A stretch of DNA of 64,000 nucleotides from Sphaerimonospora thailandensis (GTDB taxonomy: Bacteria > Actinomycetota > Actinomycetes > Streptosporangiales > Streptosporangiaceae): positions 1 to 64,000 of the forward strand of contig NZ_BOOG01000016.1 of the NCBI RefSeq assembly GCF_016863115.1, written 5' to 3'. The translations under genes and the position numbers were made by a program. Positions 34,643 to 43,511 of this stretch are shown one piece after another. The notes below the pieces were generated by a model, which was given only the letters and a program-made list of their open reading frames with translations, ran no database searches and was not told where the DNA came from. Position 1 is the stretch's first letter. Every line of letters begins with the position of its first letter.

Positions 34643-36703
34643 ATGGATGCGGAGCGTGATGGAGCGGTCGACGTCAGCATTGTGGTGGCGGCGTACGACT
34701 GCCGTGCGCACCTCGACGACTGCCTGACCGCCCTCCTCGTGCAGCGCGTGAGCACAGAGATCATCGTGGTGGACGACGGCTCCCGCGACGGCACGCGCCG
34801 ACTCCTCGAGCTCTACGCGACCCACCACCCCCGCGTGATCACCGTGATCCGTCAGCGGCATACGGGCCTGCGCGGCAGGGCACGCAACGTGGGGCTGGCG
34901 GCGGCGACCGGACGCTACGTCTTCTTCTGCGACCCGGCCGACCGCCTCGGCGTGGAGGCGCTGCGGCGGATGGTCGCCATGGGCGACCGGAACGGTTCCG
35001 ACATCGTGCTCGGGAAGGTCGTCCGCCATGGCCGGGCGGTTCCCCGCCCGCCCGCCGCCCTCTACCGCGAGAACGCCGAGCGCGTGGCCTTACGCGGCAG
35101 CGCCGTCTACGACGATCTGTCCTGCGCCAAGCTGTTCCGGCGCAGCCTGCTCGAACGGCACGGCATCCGCTTCGACGAGGCGCTCCGCCTGGACGCGGAC
35201 ATGGACACGGGCGCGGACACGGGCGCGGACATGGACGCGGATGCCGGTGGGGACGTAGGGACGGGCTCGGCGGCGGATGCCGACACGGACGCCGCCTCGG
35301 ACCTGGTCTTCTCGGTCCACGCGTACTGTCATGCCCAAGTGATCTCCGTGGTGGCCGATCACGACTGTTATCACCGGCTTTCTCATGCCGCCGGTCCCGA
35401 CCCCGACGCCGCCGAGGCGGAACACGACGACCTCGATGCCGACGACTCCGATTCAGACGACTCCGATTCAGACGGCCAGGACTCCGGCAACGTGGAGTCC
35501 GGGCGGCAGGGGCCGATGGCCGGCCCCGACCCGCTCACCTGGCTGCGGGTGATCCGTACCCCCATCGCGTTGATGGCACGGCACATTCCGCCGGGGCCGC
35601 TGCGCGATCATCTGCTCCTGCGCCACTTCCGCCTGGACGTCTTCGCCCAGCTCGGCGCGCCGTTCCTGGCCGCGGGTGAGGCCGAGCGCGAGAAGATCGC
35701 GCACGAGGTGGCGGGCATCTGCGCGGACTGGCTGACCAGGGGCGTGCGGGACCGGCTGGACGGCGCCGACCGCGCCCGGGCCGGCTCGCTGCACGATCTC
35801 GACCGGCTCGTACGGCTCGCGCGCGTGGAGACGGCACGCCTCCGGCACCGCCTGACCGGTGTGGAGTGGCAGGGCGGACGGTTGACGATCTCCGGACGCG
35901 TCTCGCTCGGCGGCCTCGACGGACGGCCGGGTGTCGTGCTGCGCGAGCGGACCTCGCTGGAGGAGCGTCGGCCCCCGGTCACGCGGGTGGCCGACGTGTT
36001 CAGCGCCGTGATCGAGGCGGCCTCGCTCCCCGCGGGCGTGTGGGACGTGTACGCGGCGGTCGAGTGCGAGGGTGCGCGCAGGCTGGCCAGGCTCGGGCGG
36101 AGGCGGGCCACCGGCGTGTGCGTCCCCGGCCCCCGGTTCGCCGACGGCGTCGTGGTCGTGCCGTTTCTCACCCGGGCTCACGGTCATCTCACCCTCGACG
36201 TCGGCGGCCACGTCGTCCGGGTCCCCGGCTCGGTACGGCTCACGCGCAGCCAATGGGTGGGCAGACGTCTGCGGGTCGCGGGCCGCGTGCACGTGGGCAA
36301 GACGCCGGGGGCGGCAGCCGTACGGCACCTGATCTGGCGTGAGCGGTCCTCGGGCCTGGAACGGCGCGTGGCGGCGCGGGCGACCGGGCCGCAGACGTTC
36401 ACGGCGGAGACGGGCCGCCTGCGCCCCGGGACGTGGGACGCGCATCTCGAGCTCGACGTCGGCGGGCCGCCCGCCAGGTTCCCGGTGAAGGTCGGCAGGC
36501 CGGAGGCACTGGAGCGGCCGCTGCGCTGGTGGCACGGCCCGGTGCGGTGGACGGCCAGGCCGTACGCGACGGCGGTCAACCGCCGCCTCAGCCTCGCGGT
36601 GCGCGCGGCCACGCCGCTCACGCTGCTCCGGCGGTCGCTTCGCCGTCTCCGTGCCCTTCGTGTCGGCCTCGGCCTCGCCATGCCCCGTCTCCGGCGTCAC
36701 TAA
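34643..36703 (+). CDS. Family 2 glycosyltransferase with Asp-rich insertions
   Basis: A ~686-aa protein. The GT-A catalytic domain starts with DVSIVVAAYDCRAHLDDCLTALL and has EIIVVDDGSRDGT, GLRGRARNVGLAAATGRYVFFCDPADRL and ALYRENAERVALRGSAVYDDLSCAKLF, as in teichoic acid or capsule glycosyltransferases. The region before FSVHAYCHAQVISV, where an acidic ED is expected, is interrupted by low-complexity Asp/Ala/Gly runs (~183-219), and a second Asp/Ser-rich run occupies ~251-292. The C-terminal half has beta-sandwich-like repeats (LPAGVWDVYAAVEC, LRPGTWDAHLELDV), as in TagF-like polymerases. A wall-polymer role is inferred. Confidence 0.8.
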   Translation: MDAERDGAVDVSIVVAAYDCRAHLDDCLTALLVQRVSTEIIVVDDGSRDGTRRLLELYATHHPRVITVIRQRHTGLRGRARNVGLAAATGRYVFFCDPADRLGVEALRRMVAMGDRNGSDIVLGKVVRHGRAVPRPPAALYRENAERVALRGSAVYDDLSCAKLFRRSLLERHGIRFDEALRLDADMDTGADTGADMDADAGGDVGTGSAADADTDAASDLVFSVHAYCHAQVISVVADHDCYHRLSHAAGPDPDAAEAEHDDLDADDSDSDDSDSDGQDSGNVESGRQGPMAGPDPLTWLRVIRTPIALMARHIPPGPLRDHLLLRHFRLDVFAQLGAPFLAAGEAEREKIAHEVAGICADWLTRGVRDRLDGADRARAGSLHDLDRLVRLARVETARLRHRLTGVEWQGGRLTISGRVSLGGLDGRPGVVLRERTSLEERRPPVTRVADVFSAVIEAASLPAGVWDVYAAVECEGARRLARLGRRRATGVCVPGPRFADGVVVVPFLTRAHGHLTLDVGGHVVRVPGSVRLTRSQWVGRRLRVAGRVHVGKTPGAAAVRHLIWRERSSGLERRVAARATGPQTFTAETGRLRPGTWDAHLELDVGGPPARFPVKVGRPEALERPLRWWHGPVRWTARPYATAVNRRLSLAVRAATPLTLLRRSLRRLRALRVGLGLAMPRLRRH

Positions 36704-36716
36704 TGGGCCACATCAC

Positions 36717-36739
36717 TAGTTGCAAGTAGTTTGCAACTA
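36717..36739. promoter_or_regulatory. Nur-box-like operator (nickel uptake regulator site)
   Basis: A perfect inverted repeat with 9-bp arms (TAGTTGCAA at 36717-36725 and TTGCAACTA at 36731-36739) and a 5-bp spacer. Its core TTGCAA-N5-TTGCAA is identical to the published Streptomyces coelicolor Nur box. The right-hand TTGCAA (36731-36736), with a 16-bp gap to TAGAGT (36753-36758), could also be the -35/-10 pair, so Nur would block the promoter of the transporter operon. Confidence 0.8.
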
Positions 36740-36791
36740 CACTCTCTTGTCTTAGAGTTGAAGTAATTGCCCGTTTTTGAAGGGGTTTGGC

Positions 36792-37844
36792 ATGCACGTG
36801 CCCGATGGGTTCTTCAACCTCCCCGTGTCCGTCGGCGCCGGTGCCGTCGCCGTGACCGGGGTGGGGGTCTGCCTCCGCGGCGCCCGGCGTGAGCTGGACG
36901 ATCGGACCGCGCCGATGGCCGGTCTGGTCGCCGCGTTCATCTTCGCGGTGCAGATGCTCAACTTCCCCGTGGCGGCCGGGACCAGCGGGCACCTGTTGGG
37001 CGGGGCGCTGGCGGCGATACTCGTCGGGCCGTACACCGCGGTCCTGTGCGTGTCCGTGGTCCTGCTCGTCCAGGGGTTCTTCTTCGCCGACGGCGGCCTG
37101 ACCGCGCTGGGGATCAACATCACGCTCATGGCGATCGTGACGACGATCGTCGGCTGGGCGGTCTTCCGGCTGATCACGCGTAGTGTGCCGGGCGGCCGTG
37201 CCGCCATCGTGGCCGCATCGTTCGTGGCCGCGCTGGTGTCCGTGCCGGCCTCGGCGCTCGCGTTCACGTTGCTGTTCTGGATCGGCGGCACCGCGCCCAT
37301 CGACATCGCCTCGGTGGCCGCCGCGATGGGCGGGGTGCACGTACTGATCGGGATCGGGGAGGGGCTGATCACCGCGCTCACCGTGAGCAGCGTGCTGGCG
37401 GTCCGGCCCGACCTGGTGTACGGCGCGCGCGGCCTGGCCCGGCGCCTGGTGCTGCGCACGGCTGAGGGCGCCGAGGTTCCGGTCACCGAGGTCCCCGCAA
37501 CCGAGGCCCCCGAGCCGACCGCCACCCCCTCCGCCGGTCGCCTCCGTCCGCTGTTCATCGGTGGTGGCCTCGTGGCCATCCTGCTCGCCGGTGTGGTGTC
37601 CTTCTACGCCTCCAGCTCCCCTGACGGCCTGGAGAAGGTGGCCGCAGACAAGGGGCTGAACGCGCACGAGCAGGATCACGGCCTGAGCGACGCGCCGCTG
37701 GCCGACTACGGCGTCAAGGGAATCGACGACGAACGCCTGTCCGTCGGTCTGGCCGGGGTGGCCGGTGTCGGCATCACCGTTCTCGCCGGCGGCGCCGTCT
37801 TCTACACGGTACGGCGCCGGCAGCGGCACAAGGCCGCGGTGTGA
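36792..37844 (+). CDS. nikMN: Nickel (or cobalt) ECF transporter, fused M and N components
   Basis: A 350-aa membrane protein, the substrate-specific component of a group I ECF importer. The start is fixed by MHVPDGF: in CbiM/NikM proteins the second-position His is a metal ligand, so ATG 36792 is used although an in-frame TTG exists at 36777. The M domain (residues ~1-215) includes AAGTSGHLLGGALAAILVGPY and FFADGGLTALGINI. The C-terminal part (~255-350) is the N component, with two helices bracketing SSSPDGLEKVAADKGL. The upstream Nur-like site favours nickel. Confidence 0.88.
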   Translation: MHVPDGFFNLPVSVGAGAVAVTGVGVCLRGARRELDDRTAPMAGLVAAFIFAVQMLNFPVAAGTSGHLLGGALAAILVGPYTAVLCVSVVLLVQGFFFADGGLTALGINITLMAIVTTIVGWAVFRLITRSVPGGRAAIVAASFVAALVSVPASALAFTLLFWIGGTAPIDIASVAAAMGGVHVLIGIGEGLITALTVSSVLAVRPDLVYGARGLARRLVLRTAEGAEVPVTEVPATEAPEPTATPSAGRLRPLFIGGGLVAILLAGVVSFYASSSPDGLEKVAADKGLNAHEQDHGLSDAPLADYGVKGIDDERLSVGLAGVAGVGITVLAGGAVFYTVRRRQRHKAAV

Positions 37845-37857
37845 TTGTGGGACGCCC

Positions 37858-38622
37858 GTGAGCGCCGGGCATCACCACCAGCTCTACCGGGCGGGCGACA
37901 CGCCCGTCCACCGGCTGCCGCCGCAGTGCAAGCTGGTGGCGGTGGCGGCCTTCGCGGTGGCCGTGGTGGCGACGCCGCGTGAGCGCTTCTGGGCCTTCGG
38001 GGTCTACGCGCTGCTGCTGGCGGCCGTGGCGGTGGCGGCGCGGGTGCCCGCTGGGTTCATCCTGCGCCGGATGGTCATCGAGGTGCCGTTCGTGCTGTTC
38101 GCCGTGGCGATCCCGATCATCGGCACGGGTGAGCGGGCCGAGGTGCTGGGGATGTCGCTCAGCGTTCCGGGTATGTGGGCGGCGTGGAACATCCTGGCCA
38201 AGGCGAGCCTCGGAGTGGTCGCCTCGATCCTGCTCGCGGCGACCACGGAGCCCCGGATGATGCTCCTGGGCGCGGAGCGGCTCCGCCTGCCGCGGCTGCT
38301 CGTGCAGATCGCGGCGTTCATGCTGCGCTACATGGACGTGATCCTCGACCAGATGCGCCGGATGCGGATCGCCAGGGAGTCGCGGGCGTTCGTGGCCAGG
38401 GACATCCGCCAGGCCCCGGTGCTGGCCAGATCGGCGGGTGCGCTGTTCATCAGGTCGTACGAGCGCGGGGAGCGGGTGCATCTCGCCATGCTGAGCCGGG
38501 GCTACGCCGGAGAAATGCCAGCAATTCGGGATTTGTCGGCGTCTGGGCGAGACTGGGGTATGGCCGTCATCCTGCCCTGCCTCGCCGCCGCGACAGCCGT
38601 ACTCGCCTGGAGCATCGCATGA
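37858..38622 (+). CDS. nikQ: ECF transporter transmembrane (T) component
   Basis: A 254-aa integral membrane protein of the CbiQ/EcfT family. It has about five helices and the coupling-helix Ala-Arg-Gly-type motif in RMRIARESRAFVARDIRQ with LSRGYAGEMP near the end. It transmits ATP hydrolysis from NikO to the NikMN substrate component. GTG 37858 begins 13 nt after nikMN. Its stop overlaps the first of five ATG codons of the next gene. Confidence 0.88.
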   Translation: MSAGHHHQLYRAGDTPVHRLPPQCKLVAVAAFAVAVVATPRERFWAFGVYALLLAAVAVAARVPAGFILRRMVIEVPFVLFAVAIPIIGTGERAEVLGMSLSVPGMWAAWNILAKASLGVVASILLAATTEPRMMLLGAERLRLPRLLVQIAAFMLRYMDVILDQMRRMRIARESRAFVARDIRQAPVLARSAGALFIRSYERGERVHLAMLSRGYAGEMPAIRDLSASGRDWGMAVILPCLAAATAVLAWSIA

Positions 38623-38690
38623 CGGAACCTCGCATGACGGAACCTCGCATGACGGAACCTCGCATGACGGGCCCTCGCATGACGGGCGCG
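38616..38690. repeat. 15-bp tandem repeat carrying start codons
   Basis: Units of CGCATGACGGAACCT: three perfect copies from 38616, then one with GGCCCT and a partial fifth. Each unit is five codons and contains an ATG in the nikO frame. Confidence 0.92.
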
Positions 38691-39437
38691 GACTCGCCGC
38701 CGTCGCTGACGGTCAGCCGGCTGGCGTACGCGTACCCGGACGGGACGCAGGCGCTGTTCGGCGTGGACCTGACGATCCGGCGGGGGGAGCGGGTCGCGCT
38801 GCTCGGCCCGAACGGCGCGGGGAAGACCACGCTCGTCATGCACCTCAACGGCATCCTGACCGCGGGGCACGGCACGGTCGAGGTGGCCGGGCTGCCGGTG
38901 CGCAAGGACACGCTCCTGGAGATCCGCCGCCGCGTCGGCCTGGTGTTCCAGGATCCCGATGATCAGCTTTTCATGCCGACGGTCCGGGACGACGTCGCGT
39001 TCGGCCCCGCCAATCTCGGCCTGCGGGGCGACGAACTCGATCGGCGGGTGTGCGACGCGCTGACGCGGGTCGGCATGCTGGACGCGATCGACCGGCCGCC
39101 GCACCACCTGTCCTTCGGGCAGCGGCGGCGGGTGGCGGTCGCGACCGTGCTGGCGATGGAGCCGGAGATCCTCGTGCTGGACGAGCCGTCGTCCAACCTC
39201 GACCCCGCTTCGCGCCGCGAGCTGGCCGACATCCTGAAAAGCCTGGACGTGACCGTGCTGATGGTCACGCATGATCTTCCGTACGCACTGGAGTTGTGCG
39301 AGCGCTCGCTGATCCTCTCCGGCGGCGTGATCGCGGCGGACGGCGCGACGCACTCGCTGCTCGCCGACGCCGGCCTGCTCGCCGCCCATCGCCTCGAACT
39401 GCCGTACGGCTTCGCCGTCCCCGCTCTTCAGGAGTGA
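38619..39437 (+). CDS. nikO: ECF transporter ATP-binding protein
   Basis: A 272-aa ABC ATPase, the energising subunit of the MN-Q-O transporter. Walker A is GPNGAGKTT, the Q loop is VFQDPDDQLF, the signature is LSFGQRRRVAVA (the CbiO/EcfA form), Walker B is ILVLDEPSSNLD and the switch His is in VTHDLPYAL. The N-terminus is odd: a 15-bp tandem repeat encodes MTEPR repeats with in-frame ATGs at 38619, 38634, 38649, 38664 and 38679. The first ATG overlaps the nikQ stop (ATGA), but any of the five could initiate. Confidence 0.9.
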   Translation: MTEPRMTEPRMTEPRMTGPRMTGADSPPSLTVSRLAYAYPDGTQALFGVDLTIRRGERVALLGPNGAGKTTLVMHLNGILTAGHGTVEVAGLPVRKDTLLEIRRRVGLVFQDPDDQLFMPTVRDDVAFGPANLGLRGDELDRRVCDALTRVGMLDAIDRPPHHLSFGQRRRVAVATVLAMEPEILVLDEPSSNLDPASRRELADILKSLDVTVLMVTHDLPYALELCERSLILSGGVIAADGATHSLLADAGLLAAHRLELPYGFAVPALQE

Positions 39438-39445
39438 TCCCCCAG

Positions 39446-39451
39446 TAAAGT
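39446..39451 (+). promoter_or_regulatory. Possible -10 element for the STAS gene
   Basis: TAAAGT lies 26 bp before the ATG of the STAS gene, giving a short leader that includes the GAGGAGG ribosome site. No clear -35 is visible. Confidence 0.35.
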
Positions 39452-39477
39452 GGGCCTCGTTGAGGAGGTACACGACG

Positions 39478-39825
39478 ATGAAGCTGCGGCTCGCACGCCG
39501 TCCGCTCTCCGATGCCGTCGTCGTCGTGGCGGTGGAGGGGGAGCTGGATCTTTTTACCGCCCCGTTCCTGCGCGACGAGGTACGCGACGCCATCATGAAT
39601 GACGGTCCGACGCTCGTTCTCGACCTCACGGATCTGTCGTTCATGGACTCGAGCGGGCTCAGCGTGCTGATCGAGGCGTGGCGGCTGGCCACCAGCGAGG
39701 GCGGCGTCGTCACCCTCGCCGCGCCGCAGCCACCCGTGGCCCGCATCCTCCGGACGACCGGGCTCGACCGGCGGATCAAGGTGTATCCGGACGTCGAGAC
39801 CGCGATTTTGCCCGACCCCGAGTAG
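39478..39825 (+). CDS. STAS-domain anti-sigma factor antagonist
   Basis: A 115-aa SpoIIAA/RsbV-like protein. The key sequence is LDLTDLSFMDSSGLSVLIEAW, with the phosphorylatable Ser in DSSGL, and VVVVAVEGELDLFTAPFLRDEV forms the first strands. Such proteins bind anti-sigma kinases when unphosphorylated and are reactivated by SpoIIE/RsbU phosphatases; one such phosphatase is encoded at 46666. Start ATG 39478 with GAGGAGG 9 nt upstream. Confidence 0.92.
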   Translation: MKLRLARRPLSDAVVVVAVEGELDLFTAPFLRDEVRDAIMNDGPTLVLDLTDLSFMDSSGLSVLIEAWRLATSEGGVVTLAAPQPPVARILRTTGLDRRIKVYPDVETAILPDPE

Positions 39826-39858
39826 AACTTCATTCGGTTGTCGGGTTAGGGTCCGGCT

Positions 39859-40638
39859 ATGGATCTGAACGGAGCATCAGCAATCGTCTCGGGTGGTGCC
39901 AGCGGCCTCGGCGAGGCCACGGCACGTGAACTGGCTCGGGTCGGCGCGACCGTGGTCATCGCGGACCTGAACGCCGAACGCGGCAAGGCGATCGCCGACG
40001 AGATCGGCGGCGTGTTCGCGCAGACCGACGTGTCCGACGAGGCGTCCGTACAGGCCGCCGTGGAGGCGGCCGTCGCCACCGGCCAGCCGCTGCGCGCCGT
40101 GGTCAACAGCGCGGGCATCGGCTGGGCGCAGCGGACCGTCAACCGCGACGGTTCGCCGCACGACCTCGCGTCGTACCGCAAGGTGATCGACGTCAACCTC
40201 ATCGGCACCTTCAACCTCATGCGCGTCGGCGCCGCCGCCATGGCGAAGACCGAGCCGGCCGACGCCGACGGCGCGCGTGGCGTGGTCGTCAACACCGCCT
40301 CGGTCGCCGGCATCGAGGGTCAGACCGGCCAGGTGGCGTACTCGGCCTCCAAGGGCGGCATCATCGGCATGACCGTGCCGGCCGCACGCGACCTCGCGGC
40401 CATCGGGGTCCGCGTGCTGACCATCGCGCCCGGCATCATCGACACCCCGATCTACGGCAAGATCGGCGACAAGAACGCCGATGAGTTCAAGGCCAAGCTC
40501 GCCGCCCCCGTGGTGTTCCCCAAGCGGATGGGCAGCGCCGCGGAGTTCGCCCACCTGGTCCGCTCGCTGATCGAGAACGACTACATGAACGGCGAGGTCA
40601 TCCGCTTCGACGGCGGCATCCGCTTCCAGCCGAAGTGA
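39859..40638 (+). CDS. SDR, 3-hydroxyacyl-CoA dehydrogenase type II-like
   Basis: A 259-aa SDR close to the HSD17B10/type II 3-hydroxyacyl-CoA dehydrogenases: VSGGASGLGEATAREL, NSAGIGWAQRTVNRDGSPHDL, catalytic NTASVAGIEGQTGQVAYSASKGG and LTIAPGIIDTPIYGKI. The insertion between NSAG and the catalytic Ser is typical of that group. TAGGGT (39847-39852) ends 6 nt before the ATG. The crotonase gene 36 bp downstream supports a role in fatty-acid or branched-chain acyl-CoA degradation. Confidence 0.9.
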   Translation: MDLNGASAIVSGGASGLGEATARELARVGATVVIADLNAERGKAIADEIGGVFAQTDVSDEASVQAAVEAAVATGQPLRAVVNSAGIGWAQRTVNRDGSPHDLASYRKVIDVNLIGTFNLMRVGAAAMAKTEPADADGARGVVVNTASVAGIEGQTGQVAYSASKGGIIGMTVPAARDLAAIGVRVLTIAPGIIDTPIYGKIGDKNADEFKAKLAAPVVFPKRMGSAAEFAHLVRSLIENDYMNGEVIRFDGGIRFQPK

Positions 40639-40674
40639 GCCCACACGACTCGAGTCCGATCGGCGGAGGTGTTC

Positions 40675-41439
40675 ATGTCTGACGAGGTTCTTGTAGAAGC
40701 CGATGGCGGCGTGGCCGTCGTCACCATCAACCGGCCGCAGGCCAAGAACGCGGTCAACGGTGCGGTGGCGCGCGGAATCGCCGCCGCCCTCGACGAACTG
40801 GACGAGCGCCGGGATGTCTCCGCGATCGTCATCACCGGTGCGGGCGGGACGTTCTGCGCCGGTATGGACCTGAAAGCCTTCCTCGGCGGCGACTTCCCGG
40901 TCGTCGAGGGGCGCGGTTTCGGCGGGATCACCGAGAGGTCGGCGCGCAAGCCGATGGTCGCGGCGGTCGAGGGGTACGCCCTGGCGGGCGGTTTCGAGAT
41001 CGCCCTGTCCTGCGACGTCATCGTCGCGTCGGAGGAGGCGAAGTTCGGCCTGCCCGAGCCCAAGCGCGGTCTGGTCGCCGCCGCGGGCGGGGTCATGCGG
41101 CTGCCGCGCCGGATTCCGTACCACGTCGCGATGGAGATCGCGCTGACCGGCGACTTCTATCCCGCGTCCCGGCTCTACGAGTTGGGGCTGGTCAACCGCG
41201 TGACACCCGCGGGCGAGGCGCTGGCCGGGGCGCTGGAGCTGGCCCGCAAGATCGCGGCGAACGCGCCGCTGGCCCTCGCCGCGACCAAGCGGGTCGTCAC
41301 CGAGTCGGCCGACTGGTCACGGGAGGAGATGTTCGCGAAGCAGAACGAGATCACCAGTCCGATCTTCGCTTCGAAGGACGCGATGGAGGGCGCGGCGGCC
41401 TTCGCCGAGAAGCGCGCCCCCAACTGGTCGGGGGAGTAG
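40675..41439 (+). CDS. Enoyl-CoA hydratase/isomerase (crotonase) family protein
   Basis: A 254-aa crotonase-fold enzyme. The oxyanion-hole segments are ITGAGGTFCAGMDLKAF and AVEGYALAGGFEIALSCDVI, and the catalytic-Glu region is KFGLPEPKRGLVAAAGGVMRLPRR. It ends with the trimerisation helix. ATG 40675 is 5 nt after GGAGG; an in-frame GTG at 40669 overlaps that site and is rejected. It probably acts with the preceding SDR in beta-oxidation (hydration, then dehydrogenation). Confidence 0.9.
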   Translation: MSDEVLVEADGGVAVVTINRPQAKNAVNGAVARGIAAALDELDERRDVSAIVITGAGGTFCAGMDLKAFLGGDFPVVEGRGFGGITERSARKPMVAAVEGYALAGGFEIALSCDVIVASEEAKFGLPEPKRGLVAAAGGVMRLPRRIPYHVAMEIALTGDFYPASRLYELGLVNRVTPAGEALAGALELARKIAANAPLALAATKRVVTESADWSREEMFAKQNEITSPIFASKDAMEGAAAFAEKRAPNWSGE

Positions 41440-41538
41440 CCCTTCCGGACCCTTCCCCGGCGATTCCGGCGCGGTTTCCGACGGCCCGCGCCGGGATCGT
41501 CGCGCCCGTCCGGCCACGCGGCTGCGTACGGTGAAGGC

Positions 41539-42162
41539 ATGAGTGATTCCGGGCCGGGCCTTCCCCCGGCGGGCCGGCCGACGGGTGGTCGCCTCGTCGG
41601 CCTTGTGAGCGGGGCGCTGGGCAGCGCGGTCATGATGATCGCCATTGTGTCGGCCATGTGGCTGATCGAGTTCGTCGACTACTTCGGCCACCTCGGGCTG
41701 GACGACTACGGCATCCTCGCCCATGAGGTGGACGGCCTGCCGGGCATCCTGTTCGCCCCGTTCCTGCACGACGGGTTCGACCATCTCACGGCGAACACGC
41801 TGCCGCTGCTCATCCTGGGATTCCTGAGCGCCCTCCGGGGGCTCGGCAGGTTCCTCGCGGCCAGTCTCGTCATCGTCCTGGTCAGCGGGCTGGGCGTCTG
41901 GTTCACCAGCGCGCCGAACTCGTTGACGGTGGGCGCGAGCGGCCTGGTTTTCGGATATTTCGGATATGTCGTGGCGCGAGGGTTCTTCGACCGCCGGGTC
42001 CTCGACATCGTCCTCGGTGTGTTCGTCGCCGTGCTGTACTACTCGATCCTGTGGGGGGTCCTGCCCACCCAGCCGGGTGTCTCCTGGCAGGGCCACCTCT
42101 TCGGCCTCATCGGCGGCGTCCTCGCCGCCTGGCTGCTGCGCCGCCGCCCGACGCCTGTCTGA
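41539..42162 (+). CDS. Rhomboid family intramembrane serine protease
   Basis: A 207-aa membrane protein with six helices. The His-rich APFLHDGFDHLTANTLPLLILG, the nucleophile in VGASGLVFGYFGY (G-x-S-G) and the catalytic His in SWQGHLFGLIGGVLAAWLL form the rhomboid signature. The N-terminus is Pro/Gly-rich and cytoplasmic. TACGGT (41527-41532) ends 6 nt before the ATG. Substrates unknown. Confidence 0.93.
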   Translation: MSDSGPGLPPAGRPTGGRLVGLVSGALGSAVMMIAIVSAMWLIEFVDYFGHLGLDDYGILAHEVDGLPGILFAPFLHDGFDHLTANTLPLLILGFLSALRGLGRFLAASLVIVLVSGLGVWFTSAPNSLTVGASGLVFGYFGYVVARGFFDRRVLDIVLGVFVAVLYYSILWGVLPTQPGVSWQGHLFGLIGGVLAAWLLRRRPTPV

Positions 42163-42174
42163 AGAGTTACGCCA

Positions 42175-42214
42175 AGCCGTACGGCACGGGCACGTGAGGC
42201 CGTGCCGTACGGCT
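42175..42214. terminator. Bidirectional hairpin between rhomboid and serC
   Basis: A perfect 15-bp stem (AGCCGTACGGCACGG at 42175-42189 with 42200-42214) and a 10-nt loop separate the convergent rhomboid and serC genes. No U-tract. Confidence 0.8.
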
Positions 42215-42233
42215 CGAGCGGCGGAGGGGGAGG

Positions 42234-43511
<1,278 letters not shown>

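Noticed and set aside
36740-36791. Cobalamin riboswitch upstream of the CbiM-like gene
   Set aside because: The leader is only about 50 nt and lacks the B12-box, so a riboswitch cannot fit; the Nur-like palindrome explains control better.
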